Positions 25,909 to 34,952 of a DNA stretch of 64,000 bases are shown here, piece by piece. Origin of the DNA: JBDSSS01 sp039928615 (GTDB lineage Bacteria > Actinomycetota > Actinomycetes > Actinomycetales > Dermatophilaceae); contig JBDSSS010000044.1 of the NCBI GenBank assembly GCA_039928615.1, positions 4,207 through 68,206 of the forward strand, in the 5' to 3' direction. Positions within the stretch are counted from its first letter, which is position 1; each line of letters begins with the position of its first letter. The position numbers and the translations under genes are program-made. The notes under the pieces are model-generated. The model worked only from the letters and a program-made list of their open reading frames with translations, was not told the origin of the DNA and did no database searches.

Positions 25909-26050
25909 CTGTGATCTCACTCCCGAAGAACGTCGGAGCGCCCGGGAAGGGCGTCGTCGCCCGTGAGGGGTCACGGGACCTGCCTAGGCTAGTCGCTGCC
26001 CCGGCTCCTCGACGAACGACCCGGCGGCGGTCGGCAGTTCCCCGTGGGCG

Positions 26051-27268
26051 TCATCCGGTCGGCAGGCGGACTCCCCCGTCGAGCCCGAGCCAGTGCGCCA
26101 TCGACTCGAGCTCGGCGACCAGCGCAGGGCGCGCAGCCGCCGGCGCGTGCGGCTCCCAGGTGGTCCGGTGGCAGCGCAGCACTCCCTCGGCTCGGTCGGC
26201 CTTGAGGTCGCAGCGCGCCACGAGATCCTCCCCGTGGAGGAAGGGCAGCACGTAGTAGCCGTGCACCCGTCGCTCGACCGGGGTGTAGATCTCGAGCCGG
26301 TAGCGGAAGTCCCAGAGCGCCTCGACCCGTTCGCGCTGCCAGACGAGCGAGTCGAACGGGCTGAGCAGGGCCCGCGCCTCCACCCGTCGCGGCACGCGGG
26401 CCTCGGCGTGCAGCCAGGCCGGCTTCCAGCCGGGGACGGTGACGGGCACGAGCTCACCGCCCGCGACGAGCGTGGCGATGGCGGGTCGCGCCTGCGCCCG
26501 GGAGATCCGGAAGTAGTCGGCGAGGCACCGCTCGGTCCCGATCCCGTGGGCACGGGCCGCGATCCGCACGAGGGCGACGAAGCGCTCCGGGTCCTGCTCC
26601 GGCCCGGCCCGGTGGAGCCAGGCCTCCCGCAGGCCGGGCGGCGGCGTGACGTCGAGGGCGGCATACCGCCGCTCGAAGGCTGTGGTGCGGCCCACCGAGC
26701 TGATCCGGCCCGCCCAGAAGAGGTACTCCAGCGCCTGCTTGACCTCGGACCAGTTCCAGCCCCAGTGGCCCGTCGGTCGGGGACGGTCGTGGGCGAGCGC
26801 CTCCTCGACCTCCCTCGAGGTGGACGGTCCGCGCCGCTCGACCTCCGCCTGGACGGCGTCGACGTAGTCGGGCCGCTCGGCGAGGATCCGACGCATCGAC
26901 CCCCACGCCTGCTCCCCCGCGGCCCGCATCCGGGGCTCGAGCAGCGGCCACGTCGCGGGCGGGATGAGGCTGGCCTCGTGGGCCCAGTACTCGACGAGCC
27001 GGCGCGGCGCGCGGTCCCGGGCCCGGTCGAGCAGGGCGGTGTCGTAGGGCCCGAGGCGGGAGAAGAAGGGGAGGTACTGGCTGCGGGCCACGACGTTGAC
27101 GCTGTCGATCTGGACGACGCCGACCCGGTCGACGACGCGCTGGAGGTGGCGCATCGTCGCCGCGAACGGTGCGGGCCGCGGGTCGAGGAACCCCTGCGCG
27201 GCGATCGCGATCCGCTTCGCCTGCCCACGGGTGACGGTCCGGCTCGCGGCGCCGGCTCCCGCGGTCAC
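26051..27268 (-). CDS. YcaQ/AlkX-family DNA glycosylase (winged-helix, HTH_42)
   Basis: A 405-residue protein of the HTH_42 family, which includes E. coli YcaQ and Streptomyces AlkZ. These remove bulky alkyl adducts and unhook interstrand crosslinks. The family's catalytic Q-x-D motif is visible as VVQIDSVNVVARSQYLPFFSRLG near residue 50, so it belongs to the YcaQ (QxD) rather than the AlkZ (QxQ) branch. The later blocks LLSPFDSLVWQRERVEALWDFRYRLEIY and GYYVLPFLHGEDLVARCDLKADR are typical. The GTG start overlaps the stop of the LuxR response-regulator gene by four bases, so both are made from one mRNA, an unusual link between signalling and DNA repair. Confidence 0.85.
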   Translation of the reverse strand: MTAGAGAASRTVTRGQAKRIAIAAQGFLDPRPAPFAATMRHLQRVVDRVGVVQIDSVNVVARSQYLPFFSRLGPYDTALLDRARDRAPRRLVEYWAHEASLIPPATWPLLEPRMRAAGEQAWGSMRRILAERPDYVDAVQAEVERRGPSTSREVEEALAHDRPRPTGHWGWNWSEVKQALEYLFWAGRISSVGRTTAFERRYAALDVTPPPGLREAWLHRAGPEQDPERFVALVRIAARAHGIGTERCLADYFRISRAQARPAIATLVAGGELVPVTVPGWKPAWLHAEARVPRRVEARALLSPFDSLVWQRERVEALWDFRYRLEIYTPVERRVHGYYVLPFLHGEDLVARCDLKADRAEGVLRCHRTTWEPHAPAAARPALVAELESMAHWLGLDGGVRLPTG

Positions 27269-27990
27269 TCGCCGGGTTCGATGAGGCGCTGGCGGACGGC
27301 ATACATCGCCGCCTCCATCCGTGAGTGCATCTGGAGCTTGTCGAGGATGTTGCGGATGTGGTTGCGGACGGTGTTGTCGGAGATGAACAGCTCAGCCGCG
27401 ATCTCGCGGTTGAGGCGGCCCCGGGCCACGAGACGCAGGATCTGCAGCTCACGGTCGGTCAGGCGAGGCAGCTCGAGCGCGGGAGACGGGACGACCTCGG
27501 CCACCGTCGCCCGGTCGCTCATCTGCGCGAACTCGCTGAGCAGCTTGGCTGCCATGAGCGGGGAGATGAGCGAATGCCCCTGGTGGAGCGCGACGATCCC
27601 CGCGGCAACCTCCTCCGGAGGCACGTCCTTGAGCAGGTAGCCGTTCGCGCCGGCCCGCACCGCCTCGAAGAGGTTCGCCTCGTCGTCGGAGCTCGTCAAC
27701 ATGAGGATCCTGGCGGAGGGGACGCGCTGGCGGATCAGCCGGCACGCCTCGATGCCGCCGCGCTTGGGCATCCCGACGTCCATGACGATGACGTCGGGCA
27801 GCGTCTCCTCGGCCTGCGTCACCGCGGCCACCCCGTCGGCGGCCTCCCCGACCACCTCGAACCCCTCCTCGGTGTCGAGGATCGTCTGCAGCCCGCGCCG
27901 GTAGAGCGCGTGGTCATCGACGATGAGCACGCGGATCCGCTCGGTCGGGCTCGCGTCGTCGGTCGGGGTCGCGCTCTGGGTCGGGGGCAC
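27265..27990 (-). CDS. LuxR-family (NarL-type) response regulator
   Basis: A 241-residue two-component response regulator. The receiver domain (~18-135) has the acidic pocket VDDH at 24-27 and the phosphoacceptor Asp71 in DVIVMDVGMPKRGG. A LuxR HTH follows (~170-235), with LTDRELQILRLVARGRLNREIAAELFISDNTVRNHIRNIL. There is no adjacent histidine kinase gene, so it is an orphan here. The GTG start at 27990 has CAAGAT six bases upstream. It is translationally coupled to the YcaQ-like glycosylase gene. The hairpin at 28066-28094 separates it from hpf. Confidence 0.92.
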   Translation of the reverse strand: MPPTQSATPTDDASPTERIRVLIVDDHALYRRGLQTILDTEEGFEVVGEAADGVAAVTQAEETLPDVIVMDVGMPKRGGIEACRLIRQRVPSARILMLTSSDDEANLFEAVRAGANGYLLKDVPPEEVAAGIVALHQGHSLISPLMAAKLLSEFAQMSDRATVAEVVPSPALELPRLTDRELQILRLVARGRLNREIAAELFISDNTVRNHIRNILDKLQMHSRMEAAMYAVRQRLIEPGE

Positions 27991-28065
27991 GGGGCCATCT
28001 TGGCAAAGATCACCGACGCCGTGTCCGGAACCGCGGCGACCGACTCGCGCGGGTTGACGCGAACC

Positions 28066-28094
28066 GGCCACCCACCCCTGGGGGGTGGGTGGCC
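28066..28094 (-). terminator. Strong hairpin after hpf
   Basis: A perfect 13-bp stem (GGCCACCCACCCC with GGGGTGGGTGGCC) with a 3-base loop lies 18 bases after the hpf stop codon. There is no T-tract, as is common in high-GC genomes. Confidence 0.7.
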
Positions 28095-28111
28095 AGCGCC
28101 GCGGGCGGAGC

Positions 28112-28741
28112 TCAGGCCGTCGCGGCGACCTCGCTGTCGGTCTCGAGGTGGAGCACGCCGTAGCTCCAGCCCCGGCGGCGGTAGACGACGCTGGGGCGGT
28201 CGGTGTCGGCGTCGTGGAAGAGGAAGAAGTCGTGCCCGACGAGCTCCATCTGGTTGACGGCGTCCTCGAGCGACATCGGTGCTGCCGTGTGCACCTTCTC
28301 CCGGACCTCGATCGGGGAGTTGCCGACGGCGCCGAAGCGCGTGAGGTCGGCGTCGTCAGGCTCGTCGGGCTCGGTGGCGCTCGTCTCGCCGACACCCTCG
28401 GAGCGGGCCGTGGCCTGCCCGACGGACTCGGGGATGCGCCGTCCTCGACTGACCTGCCGCTTGTCATGCACGCGGCGAAGTCGTTCCATGAGCTTGTCCG
28501 CGGCCGCATCGAGCGCGGCGAACTTGTCATCGAGGCAGGCCTCGGCGCGGATGACGGGTCCCTTGGCATGGCACGTGATCTCGACCCGGTCGGACCCACG
28601 CGCAACGCGCTCATGGGTCACGACGACGTCGATGCGGTGCACCTTGGGTGCCAGTGAGGGGACCTTGGCCAGGCGCTCGCCCAGCTGCTCTCGGAAGCGG
28701 TCGGGAATCTGGACGTGACGCCCAGTGACGACGATCTCCAC
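28112..28741 (-). CDS. hpf: Long-form ribosome hibernation promoting factor
   Basis: A 209-residue long HPF. The N-terminal domain (~1-100) has VEIVVTGRHVQIPDRFREQLGERLAKV and binds the 30S decoding region. A linker spans ~105-145. The C-terminal dimerisation domain (~150-205) contains SLEDAVNQMELVGHDFFLFHDADTDRPSVVYRRRG and joins two ribosomes into 100S particles in stationary phase. The GTG start at 28741 has a full AAGGAGG five bases upstream, the best ribosome-binding site in the window. The gene is monocistronic and corresponds to Rv3241c in the conserved secA-comF interval. Confidence 0.95.
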   Translation of the reverse strand: MEIVVTGRHVQIPDRFREQLGERLAKVPSLAPKVHRIDVVVTHERVARGSDRVEITCHAKGPVIRAEACLDDKFAALDAAADKLMERLRRVHDKRQVSRGRRIPESVGQATARSEGVGETSATEPDEPDDADLTRFGAVGNSPIEVREKVHTAAPMSLEDAVNQMELVGHDFFLFHDADTDRPSVVYRRRGWSYGVLHLETDSEVAATA

Positions 28742-28948
28742 GTTTTCCTCCTTGATCGAACGGTTGTTGCTGGTAACAGTCCGGGCCCGGGAAAGACCCG
28801 CGTGTCGCCTCGGCACCATCCCCTCTCGCTCGATCAGCCCGGACGCGAGGGCCACGATCGGCCCGTCACCCCCGGCGGGGTTTCCATGACCCGACCCTAC
28901 TTCGGGGGGCCCGACCTGGGAAGGCGAAAACGGCGAAACGGACCGATC

Positions 28949-29737
28949 TCACAGCCCGCCCCGAGGTCCGGAGGTGCCGTGCCGGCGGGTCGCGGCGACC
29001 ACCGCGGCGACGACGTCCGAGGCGCCCGCCGCTCGAAGCACGCGGGCCGCCTCGGCGAGCGTGCTGCCGGTCGTCATCACGTCGTCGACGAGCACGACCG
29101 GGCGGCCGGTGACCACCTCGTGCCACCGCGGCCGCAGGGTCAGCGCCCCGTCGAGGTTGCGCCGCCGCTCCGCGGTGCCGAGTCCCGCCTGGTCCGCCAC
29201 CGACCGGCCGTGCGCCAGGACCGGGGCCAGCCGCAGCGGGCCGAGCGGATCGAGCAGATCGGGCGGCTCACGGGGGTCCGGCAGCACCCGTCGGGCCAGG
29301 CCCTCCATCGGCGTCCCGCCCCGGGCGCGCCGGGACTGCGCGGACGACGGCGCCGGGACGAGGATCGCCGGCCGCCCGACCCAGCCCCCCTGACGCACGG
29401 CGGCGCGTGCCGAGGCGGTGAGCAGCGGCCCGAGCAGGGGCGCCGCGTCGTGACGACCGTGGTCCTTCCAGCGCCCGATGACCGCCCGCACGGGGTCTGC
29501 GTAGTCGCACGCTGCGTGCACCGGCGGCAGGCCGGGCGGCGCCGGGGTCGGACGGACCTGCACGACACCGCCGGCGACGAGCCGCTCGAGCGCGAGGGCG
29601 CACCGACGGCACCAGGTGCGGCCGGGGCGACCGCACCCGAGGCACTCCGCCGGCAGGACGAGGTCGAGCAGCGCGGCCACGCCGCGCGGCTCGGTCCTGC
29701 GGAACGGCCCCACCGGGGCAGCAGACCACGTGGGCAC
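28949..29737 (-). CDS. comF: ComF-family phosphoribosyltransferase-like protein
   Basis: A 262-residue ComF homologue. Four cysteines, C32, C35, C43 and C46, form an N-terminal zinc ribbon (CLGCGRPGRTWCRRC). The C-terminal phosphoribosyltransferase domain has the PRPP motif VVLVDDVMTTGSTL near residues 216-229. ComF supports DNA uptake in naturally competent bacteria, but the actinobacterial homologue (Rv3242c position) has no demonstrated role and may salvage nucleotides. The start follows lpqB's stop by about 70 bases and is the longest in frame; a shorter start cannot be excluded. Confidence 0.88.
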   Translation of the reverse strand: MPTWSAAPVGPFRRTEPRGVAALLDLVLPAECLGCGRPGRTWCRRCALALERLVAGGVVQVRPTPAPPGLPPVHAACDYADPVRAVIGRWKDHGRHDAAPLLGPLLTASARAAVRQGGWVGRPAILVPAPSSAQSRRARGGTPMEGLARRVLPDPREPPDLLDPLGPLRLAPVLAHGRSVADQAGLGTAERRRNLDGALTLRPRWHEVVTGRPVVLVDDVMTTGSTLAEAARVLRAAGASDVVAAVVAATRRHGTSGPRGGL

Positions 29738-29810
29738 GGGGCGGGACCCACCCCTCTCCCCCTGCGGTGGAGGAGGTCGCGAGGCACCGGGGGTTGTGGA
29801 CGGCGGGGTG

Positions 29811-31628
29811 TCAGCGCCCGGGCACGAGCAGGTCGGTGCCCTCGTCGATCTTGCGCCAGGTCGCTCCCGCCCGCGCCAGCACGCTGCCCTCGTCGGTGAT
29901 CACGATGAGTCCGCGGGGGCCGCCGACGGTCGTGATGCTGGCGCCGCGGGGCACGACCGCGAGGCGGCTGTCCTTGGGGTCCGCGTTGCCGCGACGCCGG
30001 ATGCCGTCCACGCCCGCCCCGATCGTGCCGAGCCACGCGCGCACCGGCTCGGTGTCGGCGATCCGGCCGAGGACGGCATACGTCGTGCTGTCGAGCCACA
30101 CGACGTCCTTGATGAGGGTGAGCGGCTGGGCCTGGCGCCACGGGGCCGCGAGCGCCGTCGGGGCGCCGTTGGCCGACCGGACGATCCCGGTGACGGCCAG
30201 CTGGGCGTCCTTGCCGGCGGTGTTCGTCGTGACGATGAGCATCCTGGCGCCGTCCGCCGCGACGGTGAGGCTGACGACGCGCCGGCCCCGGAGCCAGGGG
30301 ACGGAGATCGCGGCGGGGACCGCGCCGGCGTCGGCGGTGTCGGAGTCGAGCACGAAGACCCGGGCGTTGCCCGCCGGGTCGACGCCGCCGACCCAGAGGA
30401 AGCCGGCCGCGTCGTAGGTCGGACGGGTCAGACCCGTCGCGAAGGACGGCACGAGGATCGGCGGCTTCGTCGCCTGCCACCGGGACAGCTCCTTGAGGTC
30501 ACCACCGACCGCGGCGATCTCGCGCCCGTCGGCGGACAGCGCGAGGCGCGTCCACCCCTCGGGGATCGAGGCGGTGAAGGGGGTCTTCGTCGACGGCGGT
30601 GGCCGCTTGCCGACGACGTCGTCCGGGATGTAGCGCGGGTCGATGACCGAGAGCGTGTCCTTCTGGCGGACCAGGGCGGTGTCGAACGACGTCGGCACGA
30701 CGATGTCGAAGCCGAGGTCGCTCGCCGCCGTCACGGCGTTGCCCCCGCCGGGAAGGTCGAGCGGCGACCCCTCGGCCGAGAGCGACACGGACGAGACCCC
30801 GGCCACCTGCCCCAGTGTCGCGGTGAGCTGCGCCCACATCGCGGTGCGGTCGTCGGGATCGGCCTCGAGTGCCTGCGCGCTCAGGTTGACCTGAGCGACG
30901 CCGTTCTCGACGGGGACGGCGTTGACCGCGAGCTTCGTGTCCGCCGGGACACCTGTGACGAGCGCCCCCGCGAGGTAGTCGGGGACGGGGCTCAGCTGGG
31001 CGCGCGACAGCGTCGTCGCCATCCGCGACCCGCTGGGGAACCACCGCGGGTCAGGCACGAGACGCCGACCCGTGGGCGTGACGTAGAAGGCGACGCGGTT
31101 GGTGAAGAGGCGGTCGAAGGCGTTGGAGTCGAGCCATAACCCGAAGCCGGTCGGGGGGAGGACGACGCGCCACTCCCCACCGACCTTCGTCAGGCCGAAG
31201 GTCGCCTTCACCTGCGTGCCGGCGGGCAGCTCGTCGTAGCGACCGTCCGGGGTGACCTTGGCGACGGCGTCGGTCGTGACCTCGACGCTCTCCTCGCCGA
31301 CCTTCTTCACCTCGATGTCGGCGACGCTGTCGTAGACGACGATGTCCGTGCTCGTCGGGCGCCAGAGGTCGAGCGACTGCGGCGCGAGGTAGGACTTGCC
31401 CGTCGCGCGCGTCTCGTCGCTGTCGTCACCCGCTCGGATGAAGCCCCGGACGATGGCCTCCTGGCTCGAGCCGTCGACCGGGCCCTGGGCGAAGACCCGC
31501 ACGGGGTCACCCACGTTGTCCCCGAGACGCCGACCGTCGGTGACCGGGCCGGTCTGGGGGAGCCCGCCGCAGGCCGCGAGCGACAGCACCGTCGCCACGG
31601 CGGCGCCGAGGACGGCGCGACGTCTCAC
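29811..31628 (-). CDS. lpqB: Lipoprotein LpqB, modulator of MtrAB
   Basis: A 605-residue lipoprotein. The signal peptide ends in the lipobox SLAAC, with the lipidated Cys near residue 20. The mature part contains a GerMN-like domain (~ residues 190-300) and a C-terminal beta-propeller-like LpqB domain (~330-600). In mycobacteria and Streptomyces LpqB interacts with the MtrB sensor and tunes envelope and cell-cycle signalling. The GTG start overlaps mtrB by four bases, so mtrA-mtrB-lpqB is one operon, identical to the order Rv3246c-Rv3244c. Confidence 0.95.
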   Translation of the reverse strand: MRRRAVLGAAVATVLSLAACGGLPQTGPVTDGRRLGDNVGDPVRVFAQGPVDGSSQEAIVRGFIRAGDDSDETRATGKSYLAPQSLDLWRPTSTDIVVYDSVADIEVKKVGEESVEVTTDAVAKVTPDGRYDELPAGTQVKATFGLTKVGGEWRVVLPPTGFGLWLDSNAFDRLFTNRVAFYVTPTGRRLVPDPRWFPSGSRMATTLSRAQLSPVPDYLAGALVTGVPADTKLAVNAVPVENGVAQVNLSAQALEADPDDRTAMWAQLTATLGQVAGVSSVSLSAEGSPLDLPGGGNAVTAASDLGFDIVVPTSFDTALVRQKDTLSVIDPRYIPDDVVGKRPPPSTKTPFTASIPEGWTRLALSADGREIAAVGGDLKELSRWQATKPPILVPSFATGLTRPTYDAAGFLWVGGVDPAGNARVFVLDSDTADAGAVPAAISVPWLRGRRVVSLTVAADGARMLIVTTNTAGKDAQLAVTGIVRSANGAPTALAAPWRQAQPLTLIKDVVWLDSTTYAVLGRIADTEPVRAWLGTIGAGVDGIRRRGNADPKDSRLAVVPRGASITTVGGPRGLIVITDEGSVLARAGATWRKIDEGTDLLVPGR

Positions 31629-33466
31629 CGTCCGGCCGTCCCGGACGAGTGCGCCGCGGCAGGCAGGGCCCGGGTGCCCGTCGGGCCGGTCGGACCAGCG
31701 GGGCCGGCTGGACCCGGACCCATCGCCCGGGCGCCGGCCGCCTCGGAGAGAAGGGGGCTGAGCGGGAGCGGGGAGCCGGTGATCGTCGCGTCCGCCTGCC
31801 GGGGCAGGATGAGCCGGAAGCAGGACCCCTCCCCCAGGGCCCCCCAGGCCTCGAGGCGCCCGGCGTGCAGGCGCGCGTCCTCGAGCGAGATCGCGAGCCC
31901 GAGGCCGGTGCCACCGGTCGTCCGGGCGCGAGCCGGGTCGGCCCGCCAGAAGCGGGTGAAGACAAGTGCGGCCTCGCCGGGACGAAGGCCCACGCCGTGG
32001 TCGCGGACCGTGACGGCCACTGCGGAATCGTTGCTGCCGAGGGTGATCTCGATCGGCCTGCCCTCACCGTGCTCGATGGCGTTGGAGACGAGGTTGCGCA
32101 GGATCCGCTCGATGCGTCGCGAGTCCATCTCGGCGATGACCGGGGCGTCGGGCTCCTCGACGACGAGCCGGGTGCCCTTCCGGGCGGCGAGGGTGCGGTG
32201 GGCGTCGACCGCCCGCTCGACGCAGGCGCGCAGGTCCGTCGCCTCGATATCCAGCACCGCGGCTCCAGCGTCGAAGCGGGAGATCTCGAGCAGGTCCGTC
32301 AGCAGGGACTCGAAGCGGTCGAGTTCGCCGCGCAGCAGCTCGGCCGACCGGGCCACGGTCGGCTCGAAGCTCGAGCGGGAGTCGTGGATCAGGTCGCCGG
32401 CCATCCGGATCGTCGTCAGCGGCGTTCGAAGCTCGTGCGACACGTCCGACACGAACCGCTGCTGGACGCGGGAGAGGTTCTCCAGCTGGGCGATCTGCTG
32501 CTGGATGGAGGCGGCCATGGCGTTGAAGGAGTTGCCGAGGCGGGCGATGTCGTCCTCCCCCTTGGACCGCATCCGCTCGTTGAGGTTGCCGTCCGCGAAC
32601 CGCTCGGCCACGATCGCGGCCCGGCGCAGCGGGTCGGCGACGATCCGGGTGACGACGAAGGCGATCGCGCCGACGAGCAGGATCAGGGCCGCGCCGCCCA
32701 GCAGGAAGGTGCGCCCGATGAGGCTGATGATCTCCCGCTCGCGGTGCATCGGGTAGATGAAGTAGAGGCCGTAGTCACCCGCCACCGGGAGCACGATCTT
32801 CTGCCCGACGATGACCGCGGAGATCTCGCCCGTGTCCTCCTCGATCGTGGCGACCTGGAGGTGCTGGACCTCGGGAGCTGCCGAGACCTGCCGCGAGAGC
32901 TCCTCGGGGATGAACCGGACCCCCACCCCGCCGCTCTCGATCGGACCGATGATCGTCGGCAGGTCGTTGGTGTCGAGCCGGGTGAGCACGACGTAGCGCA
33001 CCTCGTTGCCCGCGTCCCGGCGGTACTTGTTGACCAGGTCGGTCGCCGTCTGGGTGAGCTCGGCCACGGAAGCCGTCTGGTCGGTCGAGTCGAACTGCTT
33101 CTGCGCGTCCGTCGCGTCGCGGAGGCTGTCGTCGGCGGCAATCCGCTGTCGTCCGTCGACCAGGCCCTGGGCGATCGACCCGTAGAGGTAGGTCCCGACC
33201 GTGCTCAGCACGAGGATGCCGAGCAGCGTCGTGATCACCACGACCCGGAAGCTCAGCGACGAGCGCCACAGGTGCGTCGTCCGACGGGCCAGCGCCCCGA
33301 GGGCCGACAACGCCCGCGGGCCCGCCCCGGGCCCTGTCACGGGCCCTGTCACGGGCCCTGTCGCGGACCCTGACCCGCGAGCCGACCCGGACGCCGACCC
33401 GCCCACGGGACGGGTCCCGGCTTCGGGCCCGCCCTCGAGGTCGACGTCGTCGGAGAAGGAGCTCAT
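31625..33466 (-). CDS. mtrB: Sensor histidine kinase MtrB
   Basis: A 613-residue membrane sensor kinase. The N-terminal tail of ~65 residues is Gly/Ser/Pro-rich and includes VTGP repeats. Transmembrane helices lie at ~75-95 and ~255-280, with an extracytoplasmic sensor between. Then follow HAMP (~280-330), HisKA with FVSDVSHELRTPLTTIRM near 350, and HATPase_c with NLVSNAIEHGEG and GGTGLGLAIS. The last ~35 residues form a collagen-like GPAGPAGPTGPTGT tail. MtrB phosphorylates MtrA to control cell-wall and division genes. The ATG is one base after the mtrA stop. Confidence 0.95.
   Translation of the reverse strand: MSSFSDDVDLEGGPEAGTRPVGGSASGSARGSGSATGPVTGPVTGPGAGPRALSALGALARRTTHLWRSSLSFRVVVITTLLGILVLSTVGTYLYGSIAQGLVDGRQRIAADDSLRDATDAQKQFDSTDQTASVAELTQTATDLVNKYRRDAGNEVRYVVLTRLDTNDLPTIIGPIESGGVGVRFIPEELSRQVSAAPEVQHLQVATIEEDTGEISAVIVGQKIVLPVAGDYGLYFIYPMHREREIISLIGRTFLLGGAALILLVGAIAFVVTRIVADPLRRAAIVAERFADGNLNERMRSKGEDDIARLGNSFNAMAASIQQQIAQLENLSRVQQRFVSDVSHELRTPLTTIRMAGDLIHDSRSSFEPTVARSAELLRGELDRFESLLTDLLEISRFDAGAAVLDIEATDLRACVERAVDAHRTLAARKGTRLVVEEPDAPVIAEMDSRRIERILRNLVSNAIEHGEGRPIEITLGSNDSAVAVTVRDHGVGLRPGEAALVFTRFWRADPARARTTGGTGLGLAISLEDARLHAGRLEAWGALGEGSCFRLILPRQADATITGSPLPLSPLLSEAAGARAMGPGPAGPAGPTGPTGTRALPAAAHSSGTAGR
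33329..33364. repeat. 12-bp tandem repeat in mtrB
   Basis: Three copies of GGGCCCTGTCAC (the third ends TCGC) encode VTGP-VTGP and ATGP in the cytosolic N-terminal tail of MtrB. Confidence 0.85.
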
Positions 33467-33467
33467 C

Positions 33468-34145
33468 TCAGGTCGGGCCGGCCTTGTAGCCGACGCCGCG
33501 GACGGTGACGACGATCTCGGGGTGCTCGGGGTCGTGCTCGATCTTGGATCGGAGCCGCTGGACGTGGACGTTGACGAGCCGGGTGTCACCGGCGTGCCGG
33601 TAGCCCCAGACCTGCTCGAGCAGGACCTCGCGGGTGAACACCTGCCACGGCTTGCGGGCGAGCGCGACGAGGAGGTCGAACTCGAGCGGTGTCAGCGAGA
33701 GCGGCTCCTCGGCGCGCTTGACCGAGTGCCCGGCCACGTCGATGTCGAGGTCGCCGATCGTCAGCTTCTCCGGGGCGGGCTCGTCGCCGCGGCGGAGCCG
33801 GGCCCGGACGCGCGCGATCAGCTCCTGGGGCTTGAACGGCTTGACGACGTAGTCGTCGGCACCGGACTCGAGCCCGACGACGATGTCGACGGTGTCGGTG
33901 CGCGCGGTGAGCATGACGATCGGCACCCCGCTCTCGGCGCGGATCCGCCGACAGACCTCCATGCCGTCGAGGCCCGGGAGCATCACGTCCAGCAGCACGA
34001 GGTCGGGGCGGCTGTCGCGGAACGCCCCGACCGCCTCCGAGCCGTCCGCGACGTGCGTGACGTCGAGACCCTCGTTGCGCAGCACGATCCCCAGCATCTC
34101 GGCGAGTGCGAGGTCGTCATCGACAACCAGAACCCGACCCTTCAC
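33468..34145 (-). CDS. mtrA: Response regulator MtrA
   Basis: A 225-residue OmpR/PhoB-type response regulator. The receiver has D9-D10-D11 and the phosphoacceptor Asp53 in LVLLDVMLPGLDG, plus VMLTARTD and the conserved KPF near 103. A winged-helix output domain (~130-222) has LTPLEFDLLVALARKPWQVFTREVLLEQVWGYRHAGDTRLVNVHVQRLR in near-identity to mycobacterial MtrA. MtrA is an essential or central regulator of cell division, wall and replication genes. The GTG start at 34145 has GAGGAG six bases upstream. First gene of the mtrA-mtrB-lpqB operon. Confidence 0.97.
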   Translation of the reverse strand: MKGRVLVVDDDLALAEMLGIVLRNEGLDVTHVADGSEAVGAFRDSRPDLVLLDVMLPGLDGMEVCRRIRAESGVPIVMLTARTDTVDIVVGLESGADDYVVKPFKPQELIARVRARLRRGDEPAPEKLTIGDLDIDVAGHSVKRAEEPLSLTPLEFDLLVALARKPWQVFTREVLLEQVWGYRHAGDTRLVNVHVQRLRSKIEHDPEHPEIVVTVRGVGYKAGPT

Positions 34146-34220
34146 AGCCCACTCCTCGTCCGATCCGCACCGTCGGCGGATCCACCGTCCTGCCCCAGAT
34201 CATCACACACGCCACACCGG

Positions 34221-34772
34221 TCAGCTCTTCGTGACGTACCACTTGCCGTCGAGCTTGACCGCCCTGAAGTGGGAGACGACGTCAGCGGCCATGGCCGGCT
34301 CCGTCGTGACGCTCTGGAACGTCGCCGTGCTGCCGCTGACCGTGGCCCCCGTGATGGTCAGGCCGTCGAAGGCCGCGCCGAGGGCGCTCAGCTCCTCCAG
34401 GGGCGACGCGATCGACGACGCACAGGCGTCAGAGGCCTTGGGGATGCTCGGGATCGGCTTGCCCTCGGCGGCCATGACCGTGCAGACACCGGCCGCGTTG
34501 CCGGCCACCATGGCCCTCAACCACGAGGTCATCGCGGCCTCCGGCGTCGTCTGGTCGACGGCGGTCAGCGTCGTCGAGGCAGACGGGCCGGGGGTCGCCG
34601 CGCCGCTGTCGACACCCGTGGCGGCGTCGGTCGGCGCATTCGCCGCGCTCGTTGCGCCGGTGGCGCTCGGCGCGGAGGTTCCGGCGGTGTCGGGCGTGTC
34701 GGCGGAGGACCCGCAGGCACCGAGGCCGAGCAACACTGCGAGCGCCAGGGCGCCGGCCGGAAACCTCTTCAT
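34221..34772 (-). CDS. Putative lipoprotein of unknown function
   Basis: A 183-residue predicted lipoprotein with signal peptide MKRFPAGALALAVLLGLGAC and lipidated Cys20. Residues ~21-75 are a disordered Ala/Thr/Ser spacer. The C-terminal ~110 residues (TPEAAMTSWLRAMVAGNAAGVCTVMAAEG ... FRAVKLDGKWYVTKS) look like an NTF2/DUF4878-type cone fold. Two cysteines in that domain (VCTVM and DACAS) could form a disulfide. It lies upstream of mtrA on the same strand with a 75-base gap, so it may be under separate or shared transcription. Confidence 0.8.
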   Translation of the reverse strand: MKRFPAGALALAVLLGLGACGSSADTPDTAGTSAPSATGATSAANAPTDAATGVDSGAATPGPSASTTLTAVDQTTPEAAMTSWLRAMVAGNAAGVCTVMAAEGKPIPSIPKASDACASSIASPLEELSALGAAFDGLTITGATVSGSTATFQSVTTEPAMAADVVSHFRAVKLDGKWYVTKS

Positions 34773-34952
34773 CGTGTCCTCGGGTCGTCGGAGCAAGGGG
34801 TGGGGAGCCCGCGGGGCGGGTGGGACCCCGCAACGGGAGAATCCATCCTCGCACGCGTCCCCGGGTGCTCCCGGCCTGACGACAGGCACCTGAAGAGGCT
34901 GAATTCACCTCATAAAACACATAAAGGAGGCAGAACCAGCGATGATCTCCGG

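Noticed and set aside
33201..34952. A long N-terminal extension of the membrane protein at 34953-36503
   Set aside because: It would overlap mtrB, mtrA and the lipoprotein gene on the other strand; the GTG at 34953 follows a ribosome-binding site region and gives a plausible protein.
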